Origin: Psychrosphaera ytuae
Lineage (GTDB): Bacteria > Pseudomonadota > Gammaproteobacteria > Enterobacterales > Alteromonadaceae
Assembly: GCF_017638545.1 (NCBI RefSeq)
Contig: NZ_CP072110.1
Location: 1 to 64,000, forward strand
Length of the DNA stretch: 64,000 nt
Direction: 5' to 3'
Shown here: positions 36,890 to 45,878 of the stretch, piece after piece
Position numbering within the stretch: position 1 is the stretch's first letter
Layout: every line of letters starts with the position of its first letter
The notes under the pieces: model-generated
Told to the model about the DNA's origin: nothing
The model's database searches: none
The model's input: only the letters and a program-made list of their open reading frames with translations
Program-made: the position numbers and the translations under genes

Positions 36890-37432
36890 TTAAAGTATCG
36901 CTCTGAGCAAATCGTTGACAAGCAATTGAAAAAATTGCAATCCAATCAAAAACACCAACAAGCTCAAGTCTAAGCCACCCATAGGTGGTATTACTTTACG
37001 AATCGGCGCTAGCAGAGGTTCAGTTAATTGATGTAATAACGCTTCAATAGGGTTGTATCCCTGGCTAATCCAACTCAAAATTGCGCGAATAATCGTGACC
37101 CAAAACACCAAAGTAAAGACTTCACTGATCACAGTAATAAGCGCCGAAATCATTAAGCCGTAAATTGGTAAGCCTTGACCAAACATAAGCTGTAGAGTTG
37201 TTACTTTTGCCATGGCTACAGCAAACACAAGGACAAAGCCTGCGATATCTAAGCCACCAAACCCAGGGATAACTTTGCGCAAAGGAACTAACAGAGGGTT
37301 AGTCGCCTTCACGACAAATTGACTGACAGGGTTATAAAAGTCTGCGCGGGCCATTTGTAACCAGACACGCAAAACTACAACCATTAGATAAAGGTCAAAT
37401 AAGGTCGAAACTAAAAACTGAGTCGCTTGCAT
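36890..37432 (-). CDS. yggT: YggT family membrane protein
   Basis: A 180-residue inner-membrane protein with two copies of the YggT unit: a pair of helices followed by VxxxTxPLLxPxRKVIPxxGGLD, at about residues 40-65 and 135-160. The family is widely conserved and linked to cell-shape or osmotic phenotypes in some bacteria, but has no proven biochemistry. It begins one base after the proC stop, so the two are translationally linked, which is the canonical yggS-proC-yggT order. Confidence 0.94.
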   Translation of the reverse strand: MQATQFLVSTLFDLYLMVVVLRVWLQMARADFYNPVSQFVVKATNPLLVPLRKVIPGFGGLDIAGFVLVFAVAMAKVTTLQLMFGQGLPIYGLMISALITVISEVFTLVFWVTIIRAILSWISQGYNPIEALLHQLTEPLLAPIRKVIPPMGGLDLSLLVFLIGLQFFQLLVNDLLRAIL

Positions 37433-37433
37433 A

Positions 37434-38279
37434 TTAGAATTTACTCATCTCTTGAGCACGAGTGACAGCAGCATCGAGGGCTTCGTTCACTGTGTTTTGT
37501 AATTGATTTTTGTTGAAGACATTTAACGCTGCCGCGGTTGAACCACCCGGTGAAGTCACGTTTTCACGTAATTGCGCAAAGCTGTTTTCTTTGTCATAGG
37601 TCATTTTAGCGGCTCCCATAGCGGTTTCTTGAACCATTAGGTTGGCGATTTCTTCGCTAAAACCAAATTCTTTGGCTTTATTTGCCATAGCTTCCATGAA
37701 TGCAAAGAAATAAGCCGGACCTGAACCTGACACTGCAGCAAGCTGATCAATATCAGACTCTTTTTCTAACCACACGACGTTACCAACATGTTCGAATAAT
37801 GCGGTAGCCGTAACTTTGTCTGCCGCTAGTACATCAGGACCAAATGCTTCTTTATCTGTACCCGTGTACAAGCCAGAGATACCATGACCAACCAAAGATG
37901 GAGTGTTTGGCATACAACGTATAAATCTTACATTGCCTATGATATCGGTATAACGCTTTACAAGCAGTCCTGCGGCGACGGTGACTACCAGCTTGTCAGA
38001 AAAGTCTGCGCCTTTTTCAACTAGGTCAGCCAACACATCAGCCATCATTTGTGGCTTAACACCGAGGATTACCACATCGGCTTTTGCTATTGCGCTTAAA
38101 TTGTCTAGGTCGGTGACGATGCCAAACTTTGCTTTTAGCTTTGCTTGTTTTTCAGCCGTTCGGTTGGTCGCAATAATCGATTGAGGGTTAACTCCACTGT
38201 TAACCATACCACCAATAATAGCGCCAGACATGTTGCCGGCTCCGATGAATGCATAAGTAAGATTATTTTGTTGTGACAT
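37434..38279 (-). CDS. proC: Pyrroline-5-carboxylate reductase
   Basis: A 281-residue NAD(P)H-dependent enzyme that makes proline from pyrroline-5-carboxylate. The N-terminal Rossmann motif is FIGAGNMSGAIIGG; the C-terminal signature region ENVTSPGGSTAAALNVF is intact, and the AAVSGSGPAYFFAF catalytic segment precedes it. The size is typical (about 270). It is cytoplasmic. It sits between yggS and yggT as in most gammaproteobacteria. Confidence 0.97.
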   Translation of the reverse strand: MSQQNNLTYAFIGAGNMSGAIIGGMVNSGVNPQSIIATNRTAEKQAKLKAKFGIVTDLDNLSAIAKADVVILGVKPQMMADVLADLVEKGADFSDKLVVTVAAGLLVKRYTDIIGNVRFIRCMPNTPSLVGHGISGLYTGTDKEAFGPDVLAADKVTATALFEHVGNVVWLEKESDIDQLAAVSGSGPAYFFAFMEAMANKAKEFGFSEEIANLMVQETAMGAAKMTYDKENSFAQLRENVTSPGGSTAAALNVFNKNQLQNTVNEALDAAVTRAQEMSKF

Positions 38280-38311
38280 TAAAATCCCATTAGTTAGTTG
38301 AACGTTTACGA

Positions 38312-39013
38312 TTAGCGCTGACCAAATATAGCTGTGCCTAATCGCACCATAGTACTACCTGCTTGAATCGCTGGTTGCATATCACCTGACATACCCAACG
38401 ATAAGGTATCTACTGAAGAATATTGTTGTTGCAAACGCAAAAAACAAGCCTGCATCTGCTCAAACTCTTCGATTAATTGTTTATTATCATCATATTGGTC
38501 AGGAATTGCCATCAAACCACGCAAATTAAGTTGCGAATAACTGTCAACTTGTTTGGCTAAGGCGTCTACGTCTTGCAACAAAACACCACTTTTAGCCGAA
38601 GAGTTTGAGATGTTGACTTGCAATAAAATGTTGAGGGTTTTGTTTAGCTCTAAGGCGTGGTTCTGTAGCCTTTTGGCAATTTTTTCGCGGTCGACACTGT
38701 CGACCCAATCTGCTGCTTTGGCAATTATGGCGGTCTTATTGGATTGAATAGGACCAATGAAGTGCCACTCTATATCGCTGTATTCGTTTAGCGACTCTGC
38801 TTTTTCTGCCAGTTCTTGAGCATAATTTTCACCAAAAATTCGCTGACCTTGCTGATAGGCGGCTACAATATATTCAACAGGTTTGGTTTTGCTTACCGCC
38901 ATCAGTTTTACTGAGTCAGTGGGGCGATTGGCTTGTTGTACTGCACTTGAAATTTTCTCGTGGGCAGTGCCTAATCGTTCTGCTATTGTATTGGTAAGTT
39001 CTTTTTCTGACAT
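38312..39013 (-). CDS. yggS: PLP homeostasis protein YggS
   Basis: A 233-residue alanine-racemase-like fold protein that binds pyridoxal phosphate without known catalysis. The PLP lysine is in LMAVSKTKP; FGENYAQELAEKAE and WHFIGPIQSNK are family signatures, and SLGMSGDMQPAI binds the phosphate. It maintains vitamin B6 balance in E. coli. Its start codon is only 35 bp from the divergent pilT start, so promoters must overlap the coding ends. Confidence 0.96.
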   Translation of the reverse strand: MSEKELTNTIAERLGTAHEKISSAVQQANRPTDSVKLMAVSKTKPVEYIVAAYQQGQRIFGENYAQELAEKAESLNEYSDIEWHFIGPIQSNKTAIIAKAADWVDSVDREKIAKRLQNHALELNKTLNILLQVNISNSSAKSGVLLQDVDALAKQVDSYSQLNLRGLMAIPDQYDDNKQLIEEFEQMQACFLRLQQQYSSVDTLSLGMSGDMQPAIQAGSTMVRLGTAIFGQR

Positions 39014-39048
39014 GATTTTTTGTCTTTTTTAACGAATGGGTTAACCAT

Positions 39049-40113
39049 ATGGATATTACAGAATTACTCGCATTTAGTGTGCAACATAATGCTTCAGATT
39101 TACACCTTTCTGCTGGCACACCGCCTATGATACGTGTAGACGGTGATGTACGTCGAGTCAACATTCCAGCTTTGGACGCAAAAGAAGTCCAGTCCTTGAT
39201 TTACGACATCATGAACGACAAACAACGCAAAGAATACGAAGAAAACTTAGAAACAGACTTTTCTTTTGCGGTTCCTGACTTGGCTCGATTTCGTGTTAAT
39301 GCATTTAACATGGATCGCGGTGCTGCAGCGGTATTTCGTACCATTCCATCAGAAGTGTTAAGTCTTGAAGACATCGGCGCTCCTGATATTTTCCGAGAAA
39401 TTTCAGAAAACCCTCGTGGTTTGGTTTTAGTAACCGGCCCAACAGGCTCTGGTAAATCAACAACGCTTGCGGCGATGATTGACTATATTAATAACCAACG
39501 ACACGATCATATTTTAACGATTGAAGACCCAATCGAATTTGTTCACCAGAACAAAAATAGCTTAATCAGCCAACGTGAAGTTCATCGCGATACTAAGAGC
39601 TTTGAAGCAGCGCTTCGCTCGGCGTTACGTGAAGATCCAGATGTAATTCTCGTTGGTGAATTGCGTGATTTAGAAACAATTCGATTAGCGATGACAGCTG
39701 CTGAAACAGGTCACTTAGTGTTTGGCACCTTGCACACCACTTCAGCACCAAAAACCATTGACCGTATTGTTGACGTTTTCCCTGGTGACGAAAAAGATAT
39801 GGTTCGCTCTATGTTATCCGAGTCATTACGCGCGGTTATTTCACAAACATTGTGTAAGAAAACCGGTGGTGGACGAGTAGCAGCGCATGAGATCATGATT
39901 GGTATTCCAGCAATTCGAAACTTGATCCGTGAAGATAAAATTGCGCAGATGTATTCTTCGATTCAAACCGGTGCAGCCCATGGTATGCAGACGATGGACC
40001 AGTGCTTGTTAAACCTTATGAACAGAGGATTAATTAGCCGTGACCAAGCATTAGCCAAAGCGCACGATAAGAATGTATTTAGCCAAGGGTTTGGCGGTGG
40101 TAGCGGGTTTTAA
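39049..40113 (+). CDS. pilT: Type IV pilus retraction ATPase PilT
   Basis: A 354-residue hexameric ATPase that powers pilus retraction in twitching motility. An N-terminal PAS-like domain is followed by the RecA-like core with Walker A GPTGSGKST at 130-138, Asp box (TIEDPIEF), Walker B ILVGELRD and His box GHLVFGTLHT. The AIRNLIRE motif, needed for retraction in characterised PilT proteins, is present. It is followed 9 nt later by pilU. There is no obvious Shine-Dalgarno before ATG 39049. Confidence 0.97.
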   Translation: MDITELLAFSVQHNASDLHLSAGTPPMIRVDGDVRRVNIPALDAKEVQSLIYDIMNDKQRKEYEENLETDFSFAVPDLARFRVNAFNMDRGAAAVFRTIPSEVLSLEDIGAPDIFREISENPRGLVLVTGPTGSGKSTTLAAMIDYINNQRHDHILTIEDPIEFVHQNKNSLISQREVHRDTKSFEAALRSALREDPDVILVGELRDLETIRLAMTAAETGHLVFGTLHTTSAPKTIDRIVDVFPGDEKDMVRSMLSESLRAVISQTLCKKTGGGRVAAHEIMIGIPAIRNLIREDKIAQMYSSIQTGAAHGMQTMDQCLLNLMNRGLISRDQALAKAHDKNVFSQGFGGGSGF

Positions 40114-40122
40114 GGAGTCACC

Positions 40123-41247
40123 ATGGAAAATATAGAACAAGTGTTCGAAAAAATGGTGTTTGAGAAGGCATCTGATTTATTTATCACTGCAAACTTGCCA
40201 ATCAGCGCCAAAATAAATGGTGAATTAACTCCGTTGGCACCAGAAGTTTTAGACGAAATGGAGGCTGAGCGGCTAGTTCGTAGTTGTATGTCACCTAAAC
40301 AACAAGACGAATTTGATAAAACCAAAGAATGTAATTTTGCGGTTGCTAACGAACACGGTCGATTTCGTGTGTCTGCGTTTTGGCAACGTGACAAAGTCGG
40401 TATGGTGGTTCGTCGTATCGTAACAACCATTCCTGATGTCGATGAGCTTGGCCTACCACCTACATTAAAAGATGTGATCATGGCAAAAAGAGGCCTGTTG
40501 CTGTTCGTTGGTGGCACGGGTACTGGTAAGTCGACAAGTTTGGCGGCATTACTCGGTTATCGCAATCGCAACTCGAAAGGTCATATCCTAACGATTGAAG
40601 ATCCCATCGAGTTTGTACATGAACACAAGCGTTGTATTGTTACTCAACGTGAAGTTGGCATTGATACCCCGTCTTTTGAGTCAGCACTGAAAAGCTCATT
40701 ACGACAAGCACCAGATGTAATTTTGATTGGTGAGATTCGCTCTCAAGAGATCATGGAATACGCCTTGTCATTTGCCGAAACAGGCCACCTTTGTGTTGCA
40801 ACGTTACACGCAAATAATGCCAACCAAGCAATTGACCGTATCATGCACTTGGTACCAAAAGAAAAGCACGAAAAGTTAAAATATGATTTAGCACTCAACT
40901 TAAGAGCTATTGTTGCCCAACAGTTGATTCAAACCAGTGATGGCATGGGCCGTGTTGCTGCGATTGAGGTTTTATTAAACTCGCCTATGGTTGGTGAGCT
41001 CATCAAGAAAGGCGATATCTCGGGTATTAAAGAGGTAATGGCTAAATCTAAAGAGATGGGTATGCAAACCTTCGATCAAGCATTGTTTGAGTTATACCAG
41101 CAATCTAAGATCAGTTATGCGGACGCACTACACCATGCAGACTCGCCAAATGACTTACGCTTAATGATTAAGTTACGTAACAATGAACAGACGGGCTCTG
41201 GTTTCTTACAGGGTGTGACCGTCGATGGATTGCAAAAGGACGACTAG
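40123..41247 (+). CDS. pilU: PilT-dependent retraction ATPase PilU
   Basis: A 374-residue PilT homologue that assists PilT in pilus retraction. Walker A reads GGTGTGKST, Walker B LIGEIRS and the His box GHLCVATLHA; the last differs from PilT as usual for PilU. An AAGGAG ribosome-binding site precedes ATG 40123. It ends before a bidirectional terminator shared with rne. PilU alone normally cannot retract pili without PilT. Confidence 0.96.
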   Translation: MENIEQVFEKMVFEKASDLFITANLPISAKINGELTPLAPEVLDEMEAERLVRSCMSPKQQDEFDKTKECNFAVANEHGRFRVSAFWQRDKVGMVVRRIVTTIPDVDELGLPPTLKDVIMAKRGLLLFVGGTGTGKSTSLAALLGYRNRNSKGHILTIEDPIEFVHEHKRCIVTQREVGIDTPSFESALKSSLRQAPDVILIGEIRSQEIMEYALSFAETGHLCVATLHANNANQAIDRIMHLVPKEKHEKLKYDLALNLRAIVAQQLIQTSDGMGRVAAIEVLLNSPMVGELIKKGDISGIKEVMAKSKEMGMQTFDQALFELYQQSKISYADALHHADSPNDLRLMIKLRNNEQTGSGFLQGVTVDGLQKDD

Positions 41248-41273
41248 TCCAAATTAAATTGTTTTCCACATAC

Positions 41274-41302
41274 AAAAAAGCCTCACTTAGTGAGGCTTTT
41301 TT
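41274..41302. terminator. Bidirectional terminator between pilU and rne
   Basis: AAAAAAGCCTCAC/GTGAGGCTTTTTT is a perfect 13-bp stem with a three-base loop, serving both convergent genes. Confidence 0.95.
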
Positions 41303-41321
41303 AATGGCTTAAATTAAATCA

Positions 41322-44273
41322 TTAAACCGTCTTTTTCATGTCTGCTGTTGCAGAGTTAGTCGCGCTCGCAGAGCCAGCACTTCGACCTGATACATTTACC
41401 TGTGCTCGCTGTTCGGCGGCCATGATAGTTGGTGTAGGTCCTTCAGTTTTAGTAGCTGCTGCTGGTTTTGCCATTGGTGCACTTGCAAAGCCAGGTGATG
41501 TTAATTCACGTTCAGTTGGCTCATGCAATACAGCTTCAATGGTTTGCTCTACAGGCTCTGGATGGGTGTGGTTTTTTTCAAACTCTTCATCATCACCTGG
41601 GTAGCGACTTTCGACTTCGTCAGACTTAGTCTCTACTGTTTCTTCAGATGCAGTTTCAACTTCTGCTTCAGTAGCCTCAGTTGCACTCGCTTCGGTCTCT
41701 TTAATTTCTACAGAAGCTTCTTTCTCAACAGCAGTTGCTGTTTCTTCAACCTTAACTTCAGGTTGTTGAGATACTAAGTTCTCTTCAACTTGAGAAGCAG
41801 TATCAACAGTGTTTTCAACTGATGACTCAAGTGATGACTCAATTGACACAGGCGCTTCAACCACTGGAGTTGCTTCTACAGTAGGCTCAACTGCAGCAGT
41901 TGCTGGTGCAAATAAAGCTTTTAGTGCAGCTCGACGAGTCGTATTGATGACAGTTGCTCGGCTCCACGACTTTTTGTGTGGTGCTTTAACATTAGACGTC
42001 TTGTTGCGTTGTCTATTGTTGCGACGACCTTTATTACGGGCACGAGGACCACGCTTGCTACGAGACTTAGGTTTGTCTGTCTGAGCCTCAGTTTTAGCTT
42101 CTGTAGCCGCTTCTGCATTTGCTTCAACTTCAGCAACTTGTTGCTCTGCTTGAACATCATTTGCGATGTCTTGAGATTCAACTGATGTTACTTCGGTATT
42201 GTCATCGCTTTTTTCGATACGAACTTTTTTGCGATTGTTACGACGCTTGCGGCGCTCTTGAACCTTTTCTTCTTTTGCAACAGTTTGCTGTTCATTCGCA
42301 TTATCTGCGTTGTCTTGATTGCGCTGCTTGCTGCGGTTCTGGTTGCGGTTACCTTTTGACTTGTTGCGACGATTGTCATTACGAGTCTCTTGGTTGTCAT
42401 CTCCGTCTACACGCTTGTCGTCTTTGTTGTCCTGACGATTGTCACCGCGTTTATTTTGATTGCGGTTGCGATTGCGGTTTTTGTTGTTGCGACGGTTGTT
42501 GCGATCTCCGCGCTCGTTATTACCTTTGCGGCCTTTGCCTTTTTGCTGTGGTTTAGACTCTTCCTCTTCAGATGAGAATAAGCTTGCAATGAAACCAAAC
42601 ACTTTGCCAATAAAGCCTGGCTCTTTATCCGCCTTTGCTTGTTTAGGAGCTGGTGAAGGCGTAGCAGGCGCCGGAGTAGGCGGCATAGCAAAACCTTTAA
42701 GAACCGGTTCTTCCACTTCTTTCTTTGGAACAACGACTTCTTTGATGTATTCACTCTGCTCTGGTTCTTTAACCATTTTAAAGCTTGTATCGGCAAGGTC
42801 TTCATCGTTGCGAATACGGGTTACTTCGTAGTGTGGTGTGTCTAGGTGAATATTAGGAATAACAACAACACTTACCTTGTTACCGTTTTCGATGCTACGA
42901 ATTGCTTCGCGTTTTTCGTTAAGTAGGTAAGAAGAAACCGGTACAGGTACTTGAGCTTGAATTTGAGCTGTATTTTCTTTAATTGCTTCTTCTTCGATTA
43001 AACGCAAGATAGACAGCGCTAATGACTCGTTTGAGCGAATCGTACCTTGACCATCACAACGTGGACACGTGTGCTGACTCGCATCACCTAACGATGGACG
43101 CAGGCGCTGACGAGACATTTCTAACAGGCCAAAACGGCTGATTTTACCGATTTGAACACGGGCACGGTCTTGTTTAACGCTTTCTTTTAAGCGGTTTTCA
43201 ACATCGCGTTGGTGTTTTGGTGGTGTCATATCGATAAAGTCGATAACCAATAGACCACCTAAATCACGCAGGCGTAATTGACGAGCAATCTCTTCAGCCG
43301 CTTCTAAGTTAGTATTTAGAGCTGTTTCTTCGATATCGCCGCCTTTTGTCGCTTTTGACGAGTTGATATCAATTGAAACTAGTGCTTCTGTTGGGTCGAT
43401 TACAATTGAACCACCTGAAGGCAATCTAACTTCACGTTGGAAGGCAGACTCGATTTGAGATTCAATTTGGTAATGGGTAAATAGTGGTACGTCGCCTTGG
43501 TATAGCTTTACACGCTCTAAGAAGTCAGGGCGGAATAGCTCAATGTGACTTTTGGCTTCAGCAAATACTTTGTCGTTGTCGATGATGATTTCACCAACGT
43601 CGCGCTTCAAATAGTCGCGGATCGCACGGAAAACAACGTTGCTTTCTTGGTGGATCAAGAACGGAGCAGGGCGGCTGTCAGCGGCTTGTTGAATGGCATC
43701 CCAATGCAACAATAACGCGCGAAGATCGTACTCTAGTTCTTCATAAGATTTGCCTACACCAGCTGTACGGACGATTAACCCCATACCTTTTGGTAATTCT
43801 AACTTGTTTAACGCCGCTTTTAGCTGAGTGCGCTCTTCACCTTCGATACGGCGAGAGATACCACCAGCACGAGGGTTGTTAGGCATTAATACTAAGTAGC
43901 TTCCCGCAACACTGATAAAAGTTGTTAAAGCTGCGCCTTTTTGGCCACGTTCTTCTTTGTCGATTTGAACGATGACTTCTTGGCCTTCTTTAACCACTTC
44001 TTTGATGTTAGGACGACCACTGAATTTGTAGTCTTCTGGGAAATAATTGCGGGCGATTTCTTTTAATGGCAGGAAGCCATGGCGTTCGGCGCCATAATCA
44101 ACGAATGCAGCCTCTAAGCTTGGCTCGACTCGAGTTATGGTTCCTTTGTAGATGTTGGCCTTCTTTTGTTCGTGACCCGGGCTTTCGATGTCCAGATCGT
44201 ACAAACGCTGACCATCAACCAACGCAACACGCATCTCTTCTTGTTGCGTGGCATTAATTAACATGCGTTTCAT
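41322..44273 (-). CDS. rne: Ribonuclease E
   Basis: A 983-residue endoribonuclease that starts mRNA decay and matures rRNA and tRNA, and scaffolds the degradosome. Order: S1 domain (about 37-120), 5'-sensor and DNase-I-like part with catalytic Asp near 302 (SIDINSS) and 345 (DFIDM), and the Zn-link CPRCDGQG near 404. The non-catalytic half holds a likely membrane-binding amphipathic segment PGFIGKVFGFIASLFS (about residue 552), Arg/Asn-rich RNA-binding stretches, and an acidic, Ala/Thr/Glu-rich tail. ATG 44273 matches the E. coli start MKRMLINAT; an upstream start would add 11 residues. The long leader suggests autoregulation. Confidence 0.96.
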   Translation of the reverse strand: MKRMLINATQQEEMRVALVDGQRLYDLDIESPGHEQKKANIYKGTITRVEPSLEAAFVDYGAERHGFLPLKEIARNYFPEDYKFSGRPNIKEVVKEGQEVIVQIDKEERGQKGAALTTFISVAGSYLVLMPNNPRAGGISRRIEGEERTQLKAALNKLELPKGMGLIVRTAGVGKSYEELEYDLRALLLHWDAIQQAADSRPAPFLIHQESNVVFRAIRDYLKRDVGEIIIDNDKVFAEAKSHIELFRPDFLERVKLYQGDVPLFTHYQIESQIESAFQREVRLPSGGSIVIDPTEALVSIDINSSKATKGGDIEETALNTNLEAAEEIARQLRLRDLGGLLVIDFIDMTPPKHQRDVENRLKESVKQDRARVQIGKISRFGLLEMSRQRLRPSLGDASQHTCPRCDGQGTIRSNESLALSILRLIEEEAIKENTAQIQAQVPVPVSSYLLNEKREAIRSIENGNKVSVVVIPNIHLDTPHYEVTRIRNDEDLADTSFKMVKEPEQSEYIKEVVVPKKEVEEPVLKGFAMPPTPAPATPSPAPKQAKADKEPGFIGKVFGFIASLFSSEEEESKPQQKGKGRKGNNERGDRNNRRNNKNRNRNRNQNKRGDNRQDNKDDKRVDGDDNQETRNDNRRNKSKGNRNQNRSKQRNQDNADNANEQQTVAKEEKVQERRKRRNNRKKVRIEKSDDNTEVTSVESQDIANDVQAEQQVAEVEANAEAATEAKTEAQTDKPKSRSKRGPRARNKGRRNNRQRNKTSNVKAPHKKSWSRATVINTTRRAALKALFAPATAAVEPTVEATPVVEAPVSIESSLESSVENTVDTASQVEENLVSQQPEVKVEETATAVEKEASVEIKETEASATEATEAEVETASEETVETKSDEVESRYPGDDEEFEKNHTHPEPVEQTIEAVLHEPTERELTSPGFASAPMAKPAAATKTEGPTPTIMAAEQRAQVNVSGRSAGSASATNSATADMKKTV

Positions 44274-44809
44274 GTATGTAGCTCTTCTTTTTTTAGTAGG
44301 CCACATTCCATCTGACTAGCGATGCACTTTGAATACACCTCGACACTGTGTAGTTTCTCAACTAGTTGTCTGTCGCATTGCAATCATCTCGACTGTAACT
44401 AAAGGTCCTTCAATTCCAAATTTTTAGAATTCTTTTTGTGCCATATCAGTAATCAAAAACGGAAATGGTGGCACTGGTTAAATTAACGCCTCGATTTGAC
44501 TGGTCTGAACGGTTAAAGAAGAGGGCAATATGTTACTCGCATTACCTTACTTAAGTGGCGTGGAGGTTTGAGGTCTATGTTTTTTTACTCGGCACGTTTG
44601 TGTAAATGAAAGATAAACATGCTTGGTTAATTCTGATATCATCGCGGCCTCAAACCCTGCTCCGTTACATGACTCTTACGTTCATTACGTGAGGCAGTTC
44701 AATCAGTTGCTTTATAAGCGCCGCTATTATCGGCCTGAAATGGGATTATAGCAACTGAATTAACGAATATTTATTGAAATATTTTCAAAATCTTGGTGAA
44801 ACCGAACAT
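44274..44809. other. Divergent region and long leader between rne and rluC
   Basis: About 535 bp without a supported gene. In E. coli the rne leader is long and folds into hairpins recognised by RNase E itself; the conserved rne/rluC divergence makes a similar leader likely here, at the rne-proximal part. I cannot fold it by eye with confidence. The rluC side should hold the rluC promoter. No open frame with a ribosome-binding site stands out. Confidence 0.5.
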
Positions 44810-45766
44810 ATGACAGAAAAAGCGATCAACTACCCTAAAGTTCAAATGGTTGAAATTGATGACGTCCACGCCGGACAACGCATAGATAATTTTTTGATCA
44901 CGCTACTAAAGGGGTGCCCAAAGAGCGTCATTTACAAGATTTTGCGCAAGGGTGAAGTACGAGTAAACAAAGGCAGAATCAAACAAACTTATAAGTTGCA
45001 ATTGGGCGATGTGGTGCGAGTCCCGCCCGTTCGAGTCAAGGAAGAGTCAGAAGGTGTATCTGCCAAGTTAACGTCTGTGCAAAAACTAGAAGAGGCGATT
45101 ATTTATGAAGACAAGTCATTGATTGTCATGAATAAGCCTTCTGGCATAGCGGTGCATGGCGGGAGTGGGGTCAGTTTTGGTGTGATTGAAGGGTTGCGTG
45201 CGCTTCGACCGAAAGAAAAAATGCTCGAGTTAGTACACCGCTTAGATCGAGATACCTCAGGCATTCTTTTAATCGCGAAAAAACGCTCTGTGCTTGTTTC
45301 GTTACATGAGCAGTTGCGTATCAAAACGATGAACAAAGTATATTGGGCCTTGGTCAAAGGCCATTGGTCAGAAAAGCAAAAGTCGGTTCAAGAGCCACTA
45401 AAAAAAATTAACACCAAATCGGGTGAACGACTGGTTATCGTTGATCGAGATGAGGGCAAAAAGTCATGCACTTTATTTTCAGTGCTTGCTAACTATGAAA
45501 ACTGCAGTTTAGTTGAAGCTCGTCCACAAACAGGTCGCACCCATCAAATTCGTGTTCACATGGCTTGTCAGGGGCACGGTATTGCATTTGATGATAAATA
45601 CGGTGACCGTGAATTTGATAAAACACTTAAGGACACAGGTTTGAATCGCTTGTTTTTACACGCAAGAGAAATTTCGTTCTTCCACCCTCTGTCTGAGACA
45701 ACGATGCGATTTGAGGCACCGTTACATCCAGAATTAGAGGCGTGTTTAGAAAAGTTGGGTCAATAG
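44810..45766 (+). CDS. rluC: 23S rRNA pseudouridine synthase C
   Basis: A 318-residue pseudouridine synthase that modifies U955, U2504 and U2580 of 23S rRNA in E. coli. An N-terminal S4 domain (about 16-75) precedes the catalytic RluA-type domain with HRLDRDTSGILL (catalytic Asp) and the ARPQTGRTHQIRVH signature. ATG 44810 is chosen to match the usual N-terminus; a TTG at 44774 would add twelve residues. A perfect 12-bp inverted repeat lies just downstream. Confidence 0.95.
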   Translation: MTEKAINYPKVQMVEIDDVHAGQRIDNFLITLLKGCPKSVIYKILRKGEVRVNKGRIKQTYKLQLGDVVRVPPVRVKEESEGVSAKLTSVQKLEEAIIYEDKSLIVMNKPSGIAVHGGSGVSFGVIEGLRALRPKEKMLELVHRLDRDTSGILLIAKKRSVLVSLHEQLRIKTMNKVYWALVKGHWSEKQKSVQEPLKKINTKSGERLVIVDRDEGKKSCTLFSVLANYENCSLVEARPQTGRTHQIRVHMACQGHGIAFDDKYGDREFDKTLKDTGLNRLFLHAREISFFHPLSETTMRFEAPLHPELEACLEKLGQ

Positions 45767-45793
45767 GCAATCTAAAGACCTGGACCTCCTTTA

Positions 45794-45832
45794 TTCCTCC
45801 ATTGTGGTCGTTCTCTACAGACAATGGAGGAA
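45794..45832. repeat. Perfect 12-bp inverted repeat downstream of rluC
   Basis: TTCCTCCATTGT and ACAATGGAGGAA are exact 12-bp arms around a 15-base loop, 28 bp after the rluC stop codon and 46 bp before the next gene. There is no T-tract after it, so it is not a classic intrinsic terminator. It could act as a Rho-linked or mRNA-stabilising hairpin, or as a protein-binding site. Confidence 0.6.
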
Positions 45833-45878
45833 CTATCGATTTAGCCTACACATAAATCGTTAGTACCAAGGAGCACTT

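Noticed and set aside
41338..42831. Many plus-strand open frames opposite the 3' half of rne
   Set aside because: They are antisense products of the low-complexity Arg/Glu/Ala-rich tail of RNase E; their Cys- and Leu-rich translations reflect codon composition.
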